Origin: Oligoflexaceae bacterium | GTDB taxonomy: Bacteria; Bdellovibrionota_B; Oligoflexia; Oligoflexales; Oligoflexaceae | Direction: 5' to 3' | DNA length: 40,756 nt | Assembly: GCA_947454545.1 (NCBI GenBank) | Contig: CANGNB010000003.1 | Coordinates: 1-40,756, forward strand | Part shown: piece after piece, positions 26,436 through 36,138 of the stretch | Layout of the letters: each line of letters starts with the position of its first letter | Position numbering within the stretch: the stretch's first letter is position 1 | Made by a program: the position numbers and the translations under genes | Notes under the pieces: generated by a model | Seen by the model: only the letters and a program-made list of their open reading frames with translations | Database searches by the model: none | Told to the model about the DNA's origin: nothing

Positions 26436-29400
26436 TCACCACAACTCATCGTCGTGAAGCCCTGCATCCTCTTCGATCTTCTTCTTTGGATCCACTCTTT
26501 TTTCTGCATCGATCTTTTTCTCAGTCGCTTGTGGAGTCGAAGCGGCCGATCCACTCGGCGCTGCTGCGACCGGAGCCTGAGGCTCGCCGGAAGCAGGACG
26601 CTCCGCGTTCTGCCCCTGAGGCGCCGCGCTCCCCGCCGAGGGAGCATTTTCCATCACAGGCAAGGTCGGGATGCTGGGCTCTGCAGCTTTTGCTCCCTTT
26701 TCTACCTGGCCTTCAATCACCTTGGGGGCAGCGGATTCAGCATCAGGTTTGGCAAAGGGTTGAAAGGCGCGTTTTGGAACACGGGCTCCCCCGTTCAAAA
26801 CTGTTGCGACATTCACCGTAGAGCGTACGCTTGCGCTGCGGGCAAATTCGTTTTGGAAGACTTCGCCTTCTTTTTCGAAGTTGGTGAATTCGAAGGCCTC
26901 AGATTCGCTTCCCCCTTGCATCACAAGGCCCTGGGGCAAATCTACAGCCACGGGCGAACTGCAGGCATAATTTTGTGTTGGCCAAACCTGGTAGTTGGCA
27001 AGCTCCGGCTTACTCGGATCAAAAAAGTCCTGATAACCAAGATCCTTGACCATACCCTTGGCAAAATCGGTCCAGACGGGAAGTGCACCGTAAGCACCCG
27101 AGATGCGGAAGCCTCCGCGTCGCATGCCCTTATTAAAGTCGTAACCAACATAGGACGCGATCACGTGCGAGTGCATCATGGGTTCGAGAGGTTCGTTAGG
27201 CTTCACCGGAAAGGGCACAAAGCCTGCAAAATAAGCTGTCGTATAATCATTGGTTGTACCTGTCTTACCAAAGGCTGGGACTCCAACCCGCTTGGTTTGA
27301 TCGGGCGTGGCTCCTGGATACTCAAGATAAAGCTCACCACGCGCGCGCCGCCCCGTTCCGTGAGTTACGACCTTTCGCAAAATCTCAGAAATCTGTGAGG
27401 CAAAGCAGGGATCAACGAGCTGAAACTCCTGCTTCTTCGGTTCGTAGAGAATATTTCCTTCACGATCCTCAATGCGGCGTATGAAGTTGAGTTGATTATT
27501 CGGACCTTCCTTGTAGAAACGGTAAGTTTTGCCGTTGGCAAAGGTCTGATAGACTTTGGCCACTTCGGCGACGCTCACATCATTGGTTCCAAGACCAAAG
27601 GAAAGCACCGGCTCAAGCTTCGAGTACACCCCCATAGCCTGCGCCAGTCGCGAGAGATAACGGAGACCGACAATGATACGAAAATCATGGTGATTAAAGT
27701 ACTGAAAGAGGGAGTACTGATCCTTCTGAGCCATCACGTTTTCATAGAGGTTGTCCATCGATTGCCCGATACGATCGTAGTAACGCAAGGGCAGAAAGCC
27801 TCCGAGATTCACATCTTCAAGCGCTACCGCCGAACCGCCCCAGATCGATTGAATATCGAGTGGATTGAGGGGACGTCCAGGAGGTGGATCGATGACGGCA
27901 TTCTTCGATTTCGCAGTGGGACGAAACTCTTCGCCAGGAAGCTCTTTCACATAAGCTAAAGAAGGCCGATGACCACTGGAATGGAGGACTCTGAAGCGCG
28001 CTGCTATCGCGAGGGCAGCCGGATCGCTAAACACCGCTTCGGCTCCTGAATTCGAAACCTTCGCAGCCAGCGCTTTCCAATCCTGCCGTACATCAAGGGC
28101 CAGAGTGCTCAGCCGCTCCCAGTTCATGCGGGTAAGATCAAGACGCAGATTGCGTTCGCGATCGGAAAAATCTGTATCATTCATCCGATAAATATTCTGC
28201 ATCTCCGAGACATAACCACGTCCCAGCCAGAGTTTGCTCACATCCCTCAGAAGATCCATACGTCCTGAGAAGATAAGGTCAGGCTTGAGCTCTTCTACGG
28301 CACGATTGAGCATGTACTCTTTCACCCCACTGTTATCGAGCTGCACGCCGGTTTCTTTAGCCACCCTGTAGTGATAGTCGCGAGGCGCTTCACCATCATT
28401 AGGCAAGAGTCCCATCGAACCGAGCAGCTCACGAAACTCCTCAAAATTCAGCTTATCGAGGAGATGCGCAGTGAGATAGACCGTCGCCAAGTTTTCGGAT
28501 TTTGTACCCGCCCAGACCATGGAGACATCTTCGTAGGGACTGCTGTGATCGGGACGCGGAAAATAAAACTTGCCCTGAAATGGAAAGAGGCGGCGTTCGT
28601 TATCGATACGATCGAGGATAGTCCAGCCCAGCTGGAGCGCTCCAAAAAAGACAACAGACTTAAAGACCGAACCGGGCTGACGAGTTGCAAACACGGCTCG
28701 GTTGAAACCTTGGGAATCGAAGCCTGACACCACAGCGCGCACTTCGCCTTCGTCGATAGCCATGAGACCACCATTGACCTGCGGTCTTCGCTTGAGCTCA
28801 GCTTTAGCTTCGTGAGTCTGCGGATCGTATTCGAGAACTTCAACGAAAACGACATCGCCCACTTTAAGCTTGTTGAGCATATCGTTGAGGTGCCAGGTGT
28901 ACTCTTTGTAGGTTGGAATCGATAGAATCTTCGCGGTGCGCGCCAAGGCCTCAGCATCGACGATCCCTTTGGGCAAGCCGAAATCGAGATGAATCTTAGG
29001 CTCTTTGCCTCGCTCAATTTTCGCGATTTTGGCAAAGTAATACTGATTCACTTCCACATCACGGAGAGGGTGAAAGTTCGATGCTCCCTCTTTATCATAA
29101 TCGCTCAAAATCATTTCAAGGCGCGAAAGGTTGCGCCGCATCATCAGCTGCGCGCGGTCCTGAAGCTTTTGATCAATGGTCGTAAAGACTTTGAGGCCCG
29201 CATGATTGAGCTCTGCCAGAGATTCCATATCAAGAGCATCTAGAATTTCTTTCTTATCGAGCTGACTGCGAATCAACGAGACCAAGGCGACTTCACTGGT
29301 ACGAAATTTTCCTTGATTAAAAGGAACGCGTTCTTTGAAGGCTTCATTCATCTGCTTATCATCGATCCAGCCCTGTTCGTACATGCGCCGAATCACATAG

Positions 29401-30164
29401 TTTTTACGCCAGTTGGCTTGCTTCCAAGCCTCTTCTTTCTCTTCGCGGGTATACTTGACGAAGGGATTGTATTTGTTAGGGGCTTTCACAGATCCAGCAA
29501 TAAAAGCACTTTCTACGAGATTGAGGTCGCCGACTTCTTTGTTGAAGTAGTACTTCGCAGCGATCCCTATCCCTTTGCCATTGGCTGTCACATGAAACTG
29601 GTTCAGATAAAATTCAAGAATCTGCTGCTTGGAATACATGCGCTCGAGCTGAAACGCCCGAACCACTTCCTTAAATTTTCGTTGAAAACTGTGCTCGCGG
29701 TGATCCATGATATTCTTCACCGTCTGCTGAGTGATCGATGATCCCCCTCGACGGAAGTTAAATCCCTGCTGAACCCCTTCACCAAAGGCCAAAAATATGG
29801 CCACAGGGTCGATCCCGTAGTGCTGGAAAAAGTTTTTGTCCTCAGCCGCAACCATCGCTCGCACCATATCGCGCGGAATCTGATCAATGGTGACATAGCT
29901 CCGATGGGCTTCGTCAAAAAAACTGCCGATCTTCTGCTTTTCATCGAGAGTGTAAAGCGTCGTCTCTTCATTGATACGGGCAAGTATCGTCGATTTTTTG
30001 AGTTCAGTTACATCACCAAAATACACAAAATAGGCAAGCCCACCGACAACGGCAAGTCCCAAGAGGATACCGCTTGTTACGAAGGCTACACCGGCGAGGA
30101 CTATCTTACGTTTCACCGAGCTCAAGGAGTCACCTCTTTCCTTGGAAGATCCCACAATTTTCAA
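26436..30164 (-). CDS. class A penicillin-binding protein (PBP1A-like transglycosylase/transpeptidase)
   Basis: 1242 aa. GT51 motifs 'MVAAEDKNFFQHYGIDP', 'RRGGSSITQQTVKN', 'RKFKEVVRAFQLE'; transpeptidase SxxK 'GSVFKS', SxN 'KSENLA', KTG 'GKTGTTNDYTTAYFAGF'. Confidence 0.95.
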   Translation of the reverse strand: MKIVGSSKERGDSLSSVKRKIVLAGVAFVTSGILLGLAVVGGLAYFVYFGDVTELKKSTILARINEETTLYTLDEKQKIGSFFDEAHRSYVTIDQIPRDMVRAMVAAEDKNFFQHYGIDPVAIFLAFGEGVQQGFNFRRGGSSITQQTVKNIMDHREHSFQRKFKEVVRAFQLERMYSKQQILEFYLNQFHVTANGKGIGIAAKYYFNKEVGDLNLVESAFIAGSVKAPNKYNPFVKYTREEKEEAWKQANWRKNYVIRRMYEQGWIDDKQMNEAFKERVPFNQGKFRTSEVALVSLIRSQLDKKEILDALDMESLAELNHAGLKVFTTIDQKLQDRAQLMMRRNLSRLEMILSDYDKEGASNFHPLRDVEVNQYYFAKIAKIERGKEPKIHLDFGLPKGIVDAEALARTAKILSIPTYKEYTWHLNDMLNKLKVGDVVFVEVLEYDPQTHEAKAELKRRPQVNGGLMAIDEGEVRAVVSGFDSQGFNRAVFATRQPGSVFKSVVFFGALQLGWTILDRIDNERRLFPFQGKFYFPRPDHSSPYEDVSMVWAGTKSENLATVYLTAHLLDKLNFEEFRELLGSMGLLPNDGEAPRDYHYRVAKETGVQLDNSGVKEYMLNRAVEELKPDLIFSGRMDLLRDVSKLWLGRGYVSEMQNIYRMNDTDFSDRERNLRLDLTRMNWERLSTLALDVRQDWKALAAKVSNSGAEAVFSDPAALAIAARFRVLHSSGHRPSLAYVKELPGEEFRPTAKSKNAVIDPPPGRPLNPLDIQSIWGGSAVALEDVNLGGFLPLRYYDRIGQSMDNLYENVMAQKDQYSLFQYFNHHDFRIIVGLRYLSRLAQAMGVYSKLEPVLSFGLGTNDVSVAEVAKVYQTFANGKTYRFYKEGPNNQLNFIRRIEDREGNILYEPKKQEFQLVDPCFASQISEILRKVVTHGTGRRARGELYLEYPGATPDQTKRVGVPAFGKTGTTNDYTTAYFAGFVPFPVKPNEPLEPMMHSHVIASYVGYDFNKGMRRGGFRISGAYGALPVWTDFAKGMVKDLGYQDFFDPSKPELANYQVWPTQNYACSSPVAVDLPQGLVMQGGSESEAFEFTNFEKEGEVFQNEFARSASVRSTVNVATVLNGGARVPKRAFQPFAKPDAESAAPKVIEGQVEKGAKAAEPSIPTLPVMENAPSAGSAAPQGQNAERPASGEPQAPVAAAPSGSAASTPQATEKKIDAEKRVDPKKKIEEDAGLHDDELW

Positions 30165-30275
30165 ATTATCGCGCGATGGGGCAAGGAAGTCTACAGCTTC
30201 TCCGACCCAGTCAGACCTTCCGACCTCCCTTTATGATATACTCATGAAGGCAAACGGCTCGGAGGCCTCAGTTTT

Positions 30276-31364
30276 ATGTTTGGTCGCTCAACGCAACGCT
30301 CTTTTAGCTTCTGGCTGCGGCTCGCCTTCTTCATGCTCGCGAGCACAAAGAGTGCAGCCGCTAGTCTACCTGATTTTCAAGAGGTCCTAACAGACGTCTT
30401 CCCTGCTGTTGTTCATCTTCGGACGACAGCTCGACCGCAAAACCAAACGCTCCTTAATGATCCGCAGCAATTCCTCCTGCAAACACCACCCCTCCAAAGT
30501 GCGAGTAACTTTCCACTCGGCACCGGATTTCTTATCCAGAAGGGTCAATACTGCCTCACAGCCTATAGGAACCTTGCTGGTGTGAGCGAGCTTGAGATCC
30601 TTCTTCGCAACAAAAAGGTACTCAAAGCTCATCTAATCGGCGCCGATAGGACCAGCGATTTGGCCCTCCTCAAGGTCGAAACCAAAAGCAGTCTGCCCAG
30701 CCTAGAGTTTGCTGACAGCCAAAAAGCTCTACTTGGAGAAGCGATCGTCCTCATCGGTCAACCCCTGGGATTTGAACCTCTGGTCTTGCAAGGCCATCTC
30801 ATGGCAAAGGGTGGAGTGCTCGGACGCGGCCCCAGTGATCAGTTCTGGATCTACGATGTAGGTACCAATCCTGCCAATGCAGGTGGCCCCCTGTTGGATC
30901 GTCGAGGCAGAGTGCTTGGCATGGCCCATTATTCTCCGCAAAATCCTGCGGCTTATGGCTTTGCCCTGCCCTCAAACCGCGCCAAAGAACTGATCGCAGG
31001 ACTGCAAAAAAACGGCAAAGTCCTCCGTTCCTGGCTGGGCCTTTTGGCTCGCAATCTTCCAAGCACCGAGGCCATCACAGCCAAGGGTGCCCAAACTCTC
31101 AATCAAGGCATTCAGATCGAAAACCTTATCATCGATGGTCCTGCAGCTCGGGCTGGTCTGCAGATTGGGGACCTGATCGTCGAGGCCAATAAGAGGCCCA
31201 TCAGCAGTCTTGTCGACCTGCAGCATCTGCTCGAGGAAACAAAGCCGAGCACCAGCATCAAGCTCAAAATTTATCGGCGCCAAAAATCATACCTAGACCT
31301 CGAGCTGATCACCGCCGAAATTCCCAGCGCCGAGGATCTCCCCGACGCCCAGGATCTGCTTTGA
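30276..31364 (+). CDS. HtrA/DegP-like trypsin-fold PDZ protein, predicted catalytically inactive
   Basis: 362 aa. 'GTGFLIQKGQYCLTAYRNLAG', 'DRTSDLALLKVE', 'GTNPANAGGPLLDRRGRVLGM', PDZ 'GLQIGDLIVEANKRPISSLVDLQHLLEE'. Catalytic His reads Arg and catalytic Ser reads Ala. Confidence 0.85.
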   Translation: MFGRSTQRSFSFWLRLAFFMLASTKSAAASLPDFQEVLTDVFPAVVHLRTTARPQNQTLLNDPQQFLLQTPPLQSASNFPLGTGFLIQKGQYCLTAYRNLAGVSELEILLRNKKVLKAHLIGADRTSDLALLKVETKSSLPSLEFADSQKALLGEAIVLIGQPLGFEPLVLQGHLMAKGGVLGRGPSDQFWIYDVGTNPANAGGPLLDRRGRVLGMAHYSPQNPAAYGFALPSNRAKELIAGLQKNGKVLRSWLGLLARNLPSTEAITAKGAQTLNQGIQIENLIIDGPAARAGLQIGDLIVEANKRPISSLVDLQHLLEETKPSTSIKLKIYRRQKSYLDLELITAEIPSAEDLPDAQDLL

Positions 31365-31478
31365 GAACACGAATGTCGGCTCACAAAAAGTCCACCTCCT
31401 TGGCATTTGACGAACTCTAGACCCCTCGCTATAATGCCGCCGCAAGCTACGAGTGCTACCACCAGGCGAGGGCCCCTC

Positions 31479-33440
31479 ATGAACGATATTCAGACGATCA
31501 ATGTACTAAAAGGTTTGGTGATCGATGCCGTCGACAAGGCAAAGTCAGGTCACCCAGGCGGTGCCATGTCCAGCATGGACTATGCTTACCTCCTCTTTCG
31601 TGAGTACCTTCGTTTCGATCCTGAGAATCCGCAATGGCTTGGTCGCGACCGCTTCATCCTGAGTGCCGGTCATGAATCCATGCTTCTCTATAGCCTCCTG
31701 CACTATGTGGGCTGGCTCAGTCTCGATGAGATCAAACGCTTTCGCCAGCTTCATTCAAAAACACCAGGCCACCCTGAAAACCACGTGACTCCCGGAGTCG
31801 AATGTACGACGGGCCCCCTCGGTCAGGGTGCTGCCATGTCCGTCGGTTTTGCTATTGCTGCCCGCCATCAGCAGGCCGCTCTGGATGCCGATCTCTTCAA
31901 TCAGCGAACCTTTGTGCTGCTAGGTGATGGCTGCATGCAAGAGGATGTAACGCTTGGCGCAGCTTCTCTCGCAGGCCATCTCAAGCTGTCCAACCTCATC
32001 TGGTTCTATGACAAAAACGGCGTACAGATTGCTGGAAAAATTGACCGTGTTGCCTCCGATAACTACGCTCGCGTCTTCGAAGGCATGGGCTGGGAAGTGA
32101 TCGAACTGCCCAATGGCCATGACCACGCTCAGCTGCGCACGGCCCTCAATCGCAGTGAAGCTGTCCGTGAAAAGCCCCTCCTGATCATCGGCAACACCAC
32201 GATGGCTCACGGTGCCTATTCGATGGAAGGCAGCGAAGATACCCACGGCTCGCCTCTTCCCGCTGAAGAACGCAAGCATACGAGGGCTAAACTAGGCCTC
32301 GAAGCTGACGCATTCTTCACCCCAGAAGCGTCCTATGCAAACTTTCGTCAGCACTTTGATAAAAAGCGCGAGCGGGTTGCAAGCTGGAAGCAAAAGTTTG
32401 AGCAGCGCATGGGCGATGCGGAATTCAAAAAGCGCTTTCAAGCGTATTACGAAACAACAAGTTACCAGAACTTGCCTCAAGTCCAGTGGCCTAAGGACAA
32501 GGAAGTGGCGACACGCAATGCCTTCGGGGATGTCTTGGAGAAATGGGCGGAAGCTCTTCCCAACCTCCTAGGCGGCAGCGCTGACCTTGACGGTTCAAAT
32601 ATGACCGAAGCCTTCGTAGAAAAGGTCGGTGATTTTTCTTGGAACCAGCCGCTCCAACGCAATATCGCTTTCGGAGTTCGCGAATTTCCTATGTCCGCGA
32701 TCTGTAACGGCATGGCCCTGCATGGCGGTATTATTCCCTTCGATGCGACTTTCCTCTCTTTTGCTGACTACTCTCGTCCAGCCCTGCGGCTTGGCGCCAT
32801 TCAAAAAGTTCGCGTCATTCACGAGTTCACGCATGACTCGTTTTTCTTAGGCGAAGACGGCCCGACCCACCAACCGGTCGAGCACATCATGTCCCTGCGC
32901 CTCATTCCCAACTTTTATGTGATGCGTCCCGCTGATGCCTACGAGACTCAGGTCTTGATGGAAGTGGCTCTCAACCTCAAGCAAAGCCCTTCGGCCATCT
33001 GTCTCTCCCGCCAAAAATTGCCGATCCTCGCGCTTGCGCACGAGACGGTTGCGCAGGCAAGATTTGGAGCTTACGCTGTCGTCGATGTCGATCAGCCTGA
33101 TCTGATCCTTATCGCCACCGGAGGTGAGGTTTCGATCGCCCTGGATGTCGCCAAACGCCTCGATGGCAAAAAGGTGAAGGTCGTCTCGATGCCTTGCTGG
33201 GAACTCTTCGACGAGCAGCCAAAGAGCTATCGCGACAAGGTCCTCAACCCAGGGGTGGCCCGTCGTGTTTCCATCGAAGCGGGCTCCACACTCGGCTGGC
33301 AGAAGTACACAGGCCAGGAGGGTTTGAACATCGGCCTCGACCACTTCGGAGATAGCGCTCCAGCTGGAGATTTAGCTCGTGAGTATGGTTTCACGGGAGA
33401 AGCGATAGCCCAAAAAATCAAGGGACAATGGTCCCTCTGA
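31479..33440 (+). CDS. tkt: transketolase
   Basis: 'AKSGHPGGAMSSMDYAYLLF', 'CTTGPLGQGAAMSVGFAIAAR', 'VLLGDGCMQEDVTLGAASLAGHLKLSNLIWFYDKNGVQIAG', 'HDSFFLGEDGPTHQPVEH'. Confidence 0.97.
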   Translation: MNDIQTINVLKGLVIDAVDKAKSGHPGGAMSSMDYAYLLFREYLRFDPENPQWLGRDRFILSAGHESMLLYSLLHYVGWLSLDEIKRFRQLHSKTPGHPENHVTPGVECTTGPLGQGAAMSVGFAIAARHQQAALDADLFNQRTFVLLGDGCMQEDVTLGAASLAGHLKLSNLIWFYDKNGVQIAGKIDRVASDNYARVFEGMGWEVIELPNGHDHAQLRTALNRSEAVREKPLLIIGNTTMAHGAYSMEGSEDTHGSPLPAEERKHTRAKLGLEADAFFTPEASYANFRQHFDKKRERVASWKQKFEQRMGDAEFKKRFQAYYETTSYQNLPQVQWPKDKEVATRNAFGDVLEKWAEALPNLLGGSADLDGSNMTEAFVEKVGDFSWNQPLQRNIAFGVREFPMSAICNGMALHGGIIPFDATFLSFADYSRPALRLGAIQKVRVIHEFTHDSFFLGEDGPTHQPVEHIMSLRLIPNFYVMRPADAYETQVLMEVALNLKQSPSAICLSRQKLPILALAHETVAQARFGAYAVVDVDQPDLILIATGGEVSIALDVAKRLDGKKVKVVSMPCWELFDEQPKSYRDKVLNPGVARRVSIEAGSTLGWQKYTGQEGLNIGLDHFGDSAPAGDLAREYGFTGEAIAQKIKGQWSL

Positions 33441-33459
33441 AGTTCTGAGAACTTCTTTT
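33439..33459 (+). terminator. putative intrinsic terminator at tkt 3' end
   Basis: Perfect stem GAAGTTC-TGA-GAACTTC followed by TTTT, overlapping the tkt stop codon. Confidence 0.55.
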
Positions 33460-33538
33460 CCAAAGGTCTCCGTGGACCCAAGACCGCGTCTGGGTTCCAA
33501 GGAGATTTACGGAAACCCAAATAGTGTCTTGAATTACT

Positions 33539-33582
33539 GGCGAAACTGGTGAACGATAGCAGTTCTCATTTCGCCTTTTTTT
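33539..33582 (+). terminator. intrinsic terminator in the tkt-fad intergenic region
   Basis: GGCGAAA/TTTCGCC stem with inner ACTG/CAGT pairing, immediately followed by seven T residues. Confidence 0.7.
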
Positions 33583-33693
33583 ATGGTCCCTGTCCGGTAC
33601 CAAAAGCGAAAGGCTGATGGGAAACAGCGTGCTGAGCACGGAATCACCGGGGCGGGGTTCTCGACCCTTCCACGTTCTTTGAGGAGTTCGTTT

Positions 33694-36120
33694 ATGTCTC
33701 TCAAAATACGCAGAGTTGCTGTACTTGGAGCAGGGGTCATGGGGGCCCAGATCGCTGCGCATCTGGCGGCAGCTGGTGTGCGCACCCATCTTTTAGATCT
33801 CCCGTCCGAGGCTCCCCCGAAAGACCCAAAACTTGCAAAAGTTGTAGGCAAGCGCTTTCGCTCCACCAATGCAATTTTGGCGATCGAAAATCTCAAGCGC
33901 TTGAAGCCAGCTCCCTTGGCTTCCGAATCTATCCTGGCCAACATCCTGCCAGGAAACTTCGATGACGATATCAGCGTCCTGCAAGAGTGTGACTGGGTGA
34001 TTGAAGTCGTCGCCGAACGCCTCGACATCAAAAAAAGCATGCTCAAGAAGATTTCTGAAAATACCAAGCCCCACATTCCGATCACCACCAACACCTCAGG
34101 TCTCTCGCTGGTGAAGATGTCGGAAGACCTCGACGAATACTTCCACCGTCGCTTCTTTGGCACGCACTTTTTCAACCCGCCGCGCTACATGAAGCTGTTA
34201 GAGATCATTCCGCACCCTGCCAACGATAAAAAACTCGTCCAAGACCTCGCCGCCTGGATCGAACAGAACCTCGGCAAGGGCATCGTCTACGCGAAAGACA
34301 CCATCAACTTTATTGCTAACCGTATCGGTGTCTTCAACATGATGTGCAGCTTCAAGCACATGGACGATCTCAAGCTGAGCATCGAAACCGTCGATGCCCT
34401 GACGGGAAAAACCATGGGCCGGCCTTCATCGGCAACATTCCGCACAATGGATGTCGTGGGTATAGATACCTTCGCCCATGTTTCCAAAAACGTCCATCAG
34501 TACGCACCGCAAGATCCCTATCGCGAGCTCTTCACTCCTCCGAAATGGATCGAAACTCTGATCGCGCGCGGATCCCTGGGACAAAAATCCAATTCTGTGG
34601 GTGCTTATAAGAAAGCCAGCGACGACAAAGGCCAAACCGTCATCCTCGCGTATCGCCCTGAAAACGATACCTACGTGGAACAAGCCCCAGCAAGTTTTGC
34701 ATGGGCTGATGGTGCGAAAAAGATCTCGAATCTCTACGATCGCCTCAAGTTCATTCTAGGTCACGACGATGCTGGCGCTCAGTTCATCTGGCGAACGCTG
34801 CGCGATACGATGGCCTATTCCGCGATTCTTCTCGAGGAGATCGCCGATAATAGCCCCCTCGCTATCGATAACGGCATCAAATGGGGCTTTAACTGGGAAG
34901 CTGGTCCCTTCGAACTTTGGCAAGCTCTGGGCTTTGACGATATCCTGGCCCGCATGCAAAAAGATGGCGTCAAGCTTCCTGCTTGGGTCAAGCCCGGTAT
35001 CAAATTTTATAAGCCGGCCCCCAACACTCCCGAATGGAGCCTGACCGGCCCCACGGCTCAGTATCTTGGTGCCCAAGCGCGGGATCAGGGGATCGCGAAG
35101 CCTGTGCATAGCTTTTACTTGCCGCAACGCCAGACTTCCGACGATCGCCGCGTTGTTCTCAGCAATGCCGGCGCGAGTCTGCTCGATATCGAAGATGGTG
35201 TGGCCTGCTTGGTGTTCCACACGAAGATGAATGCGATCAATGACGATATCGTCGATCTCACCCTCAAGGCTGTCGAGAAGGTCAAATCTGATTTTGCTGG
35301 TCTCGTCATCGGCAATGATGCTGAAGTCTTTTCTGCAGGCGCTGATCTCAAGCAGATCCTCGGCGCTATCAAAGAGCAAAAATTTGATGCCATCGATAGC
35401 CTGATCCGCCGCTTCCAAGGCGTCATGCAGATGATCAAATATGCGCCTTTCCCTTCGGTCTCTTGTCCCCAAGGTTTGGTCCTGGGTGGAGGCTGTGAAT
35501 TCAGCTTGCATGCGAGTGAGCAGATCATCGCGGGCGATACCTTCGCTGGTCTTGTCGAAGTGGGTGTCGGTCTCATCCCTGCCGGGGGTGGAACCAAAGA
35601 ACTCGCACTGCGTGCCTACAACTATGCAAGCCTCGGTGATAACGTCGATCCTATGCCTTTCCTCCAACGTGCTTTCATGCTGATCGGCATGGCCAAAACC
35701 TCGACCTCGGGACTTGAGGCCATCGAAATGGGCCTTTACGGACAGAAAGCGAGAGTCTCTCTCGCTCGCGATTTCCAGATCCTCAAAGCGAAAAAGCGGA
35801 TCTTGGCCCTCGCCGAAGATGGCTATCAGGCACCCATCCCAGTGACTCAGCTTAAGGTTGTCGGGGATCCTGGCATCCAGACCTTTAACATGGCCCTCTA
35901 CAACATGGTTCAAGGACGACAAATTTCGCCTTACGATGCTTTCGTTGGCGAAAAAGTCGCGACCGTGCTCTGCGGTGGTGAAGTCGATGGCGGTTCCATC
36001 GTCAGCGAAGAATACCTTCTAGAACTTGAGCGCAGAGTCTTCCTTGAACTCTGTCGCGAGACGAAAACGCAAGAGCGGATTGAGCATATGCTCAAAACCG
36101 GTAAACCACTACGCAACTAA
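33694..36120 (+). CDS. 3-hydroxyacyl-CoA dehydrogenase/enoyl-CoA hydratase, FadN-like domain order
   Basis: 'IRRVAVLGAGVMGAQIAAHLAAAGVRTHLLDL' at the N-terminus, 'RRFFGTHFFNPPRYMKLLEII', and C-terminal crotonase 'SAGADLKQIL...PQGLVLGGGCEFSLHA'. Confidence 0.93.
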   Translation: MSLKIRRVAVLGAGVMGAQIAAHLAAAGVRTHLLDLPSEAPPKDPKLAKVVGKRFRSTNAILAIENLKRLKPAPLASESILANILPGNFDDDISVLQECDWVIEVVAERLDIKKSMLKKISENTKPHIPITTNTSGLSLVKMSEDLDEYFHRRFFGTHFFNPPRYMKLLEIIPHPANDKKLVQDLAAWIEQNLGKGIVYAKDTINFIANRIGVFNMMCSFKHMDDLKLSIETVDALTGKTMGRPSSATFRTMDVVGIDTFAHVSKNVHQYAPQDPYRELFTPPKWIETLIARGSLGQKSNSVGAYKKASDDKGQTVILAYRPENDTYVEQAPASFAWADGAKKISNLYDRLKFILGHDDAGAQFIWRTLRDTMAYSAILLEEIADNSPLAIDNGIKWGFNWEAGPFELWQALGFDDILARMQKDGVKLPAWVKPGIKFYKPAPNTPEWSLTGPTAQYLGAQARDQGIAKPVHSFYLPQRQTSDDRRVVLSNAGASLLDIEDGVACLVFHTKMNAINDDIVDLTLKAVEKVKSDFAGLVIGNDAEVFSAGADLKQILGAIKEQKFDAIDSLIRRFQGVMQMIKYAPFPSVSCPQGLVLGGGCEFSLHASEQIIAGDTFAGLVEVGVGLIPAGGGTKELALRAYNYASLGDNVDPMPFLQRAFMLIGMAKTSTSGLEAIEMGLYGQKARVSLARDFQILKAKKRILALAEDGYQAPIPVTQLKVVGDPGIQTFNMALYNMVQGRQISPYDAFVGEKVATVLCGGEVDGGSIVSEEYLLELERRVFLELCRETKTQERIEHMLKTGKPLRN

Positions 36121-36138
36121 ACGGAAAGGAAAGATGCC

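Noticed and set aside
25705-26457. 250-aa plus-strand ORF antisense to hemL
   Set aside because: Shadow ORF; hemL on the opposite strand is unambiguous.
26400-27398. 332-aa plus-strand ORF antisense to the PBP gene
   Set aside because: Low-complexity, Arg/Ser/Cys-rich translation opposite a clear PBP coding region.
33534-34175. 213-aa minus-strand ORF overlapping the tkt-fad intergenic region
   Set aside because: Mostly antisense to the FadN-like N-terminus; no motif; runs through the terminator stem-loop.
34756-35922. 388-aa minus-strand ORF antisense to the FadN-like gene
   Set aside because: Fully antisense to a clear 3-hydroxyacyl-CoA dehydrogenase/crotonase coding region; no recognisable motif; consistent with a codon-bias shadow ORF.
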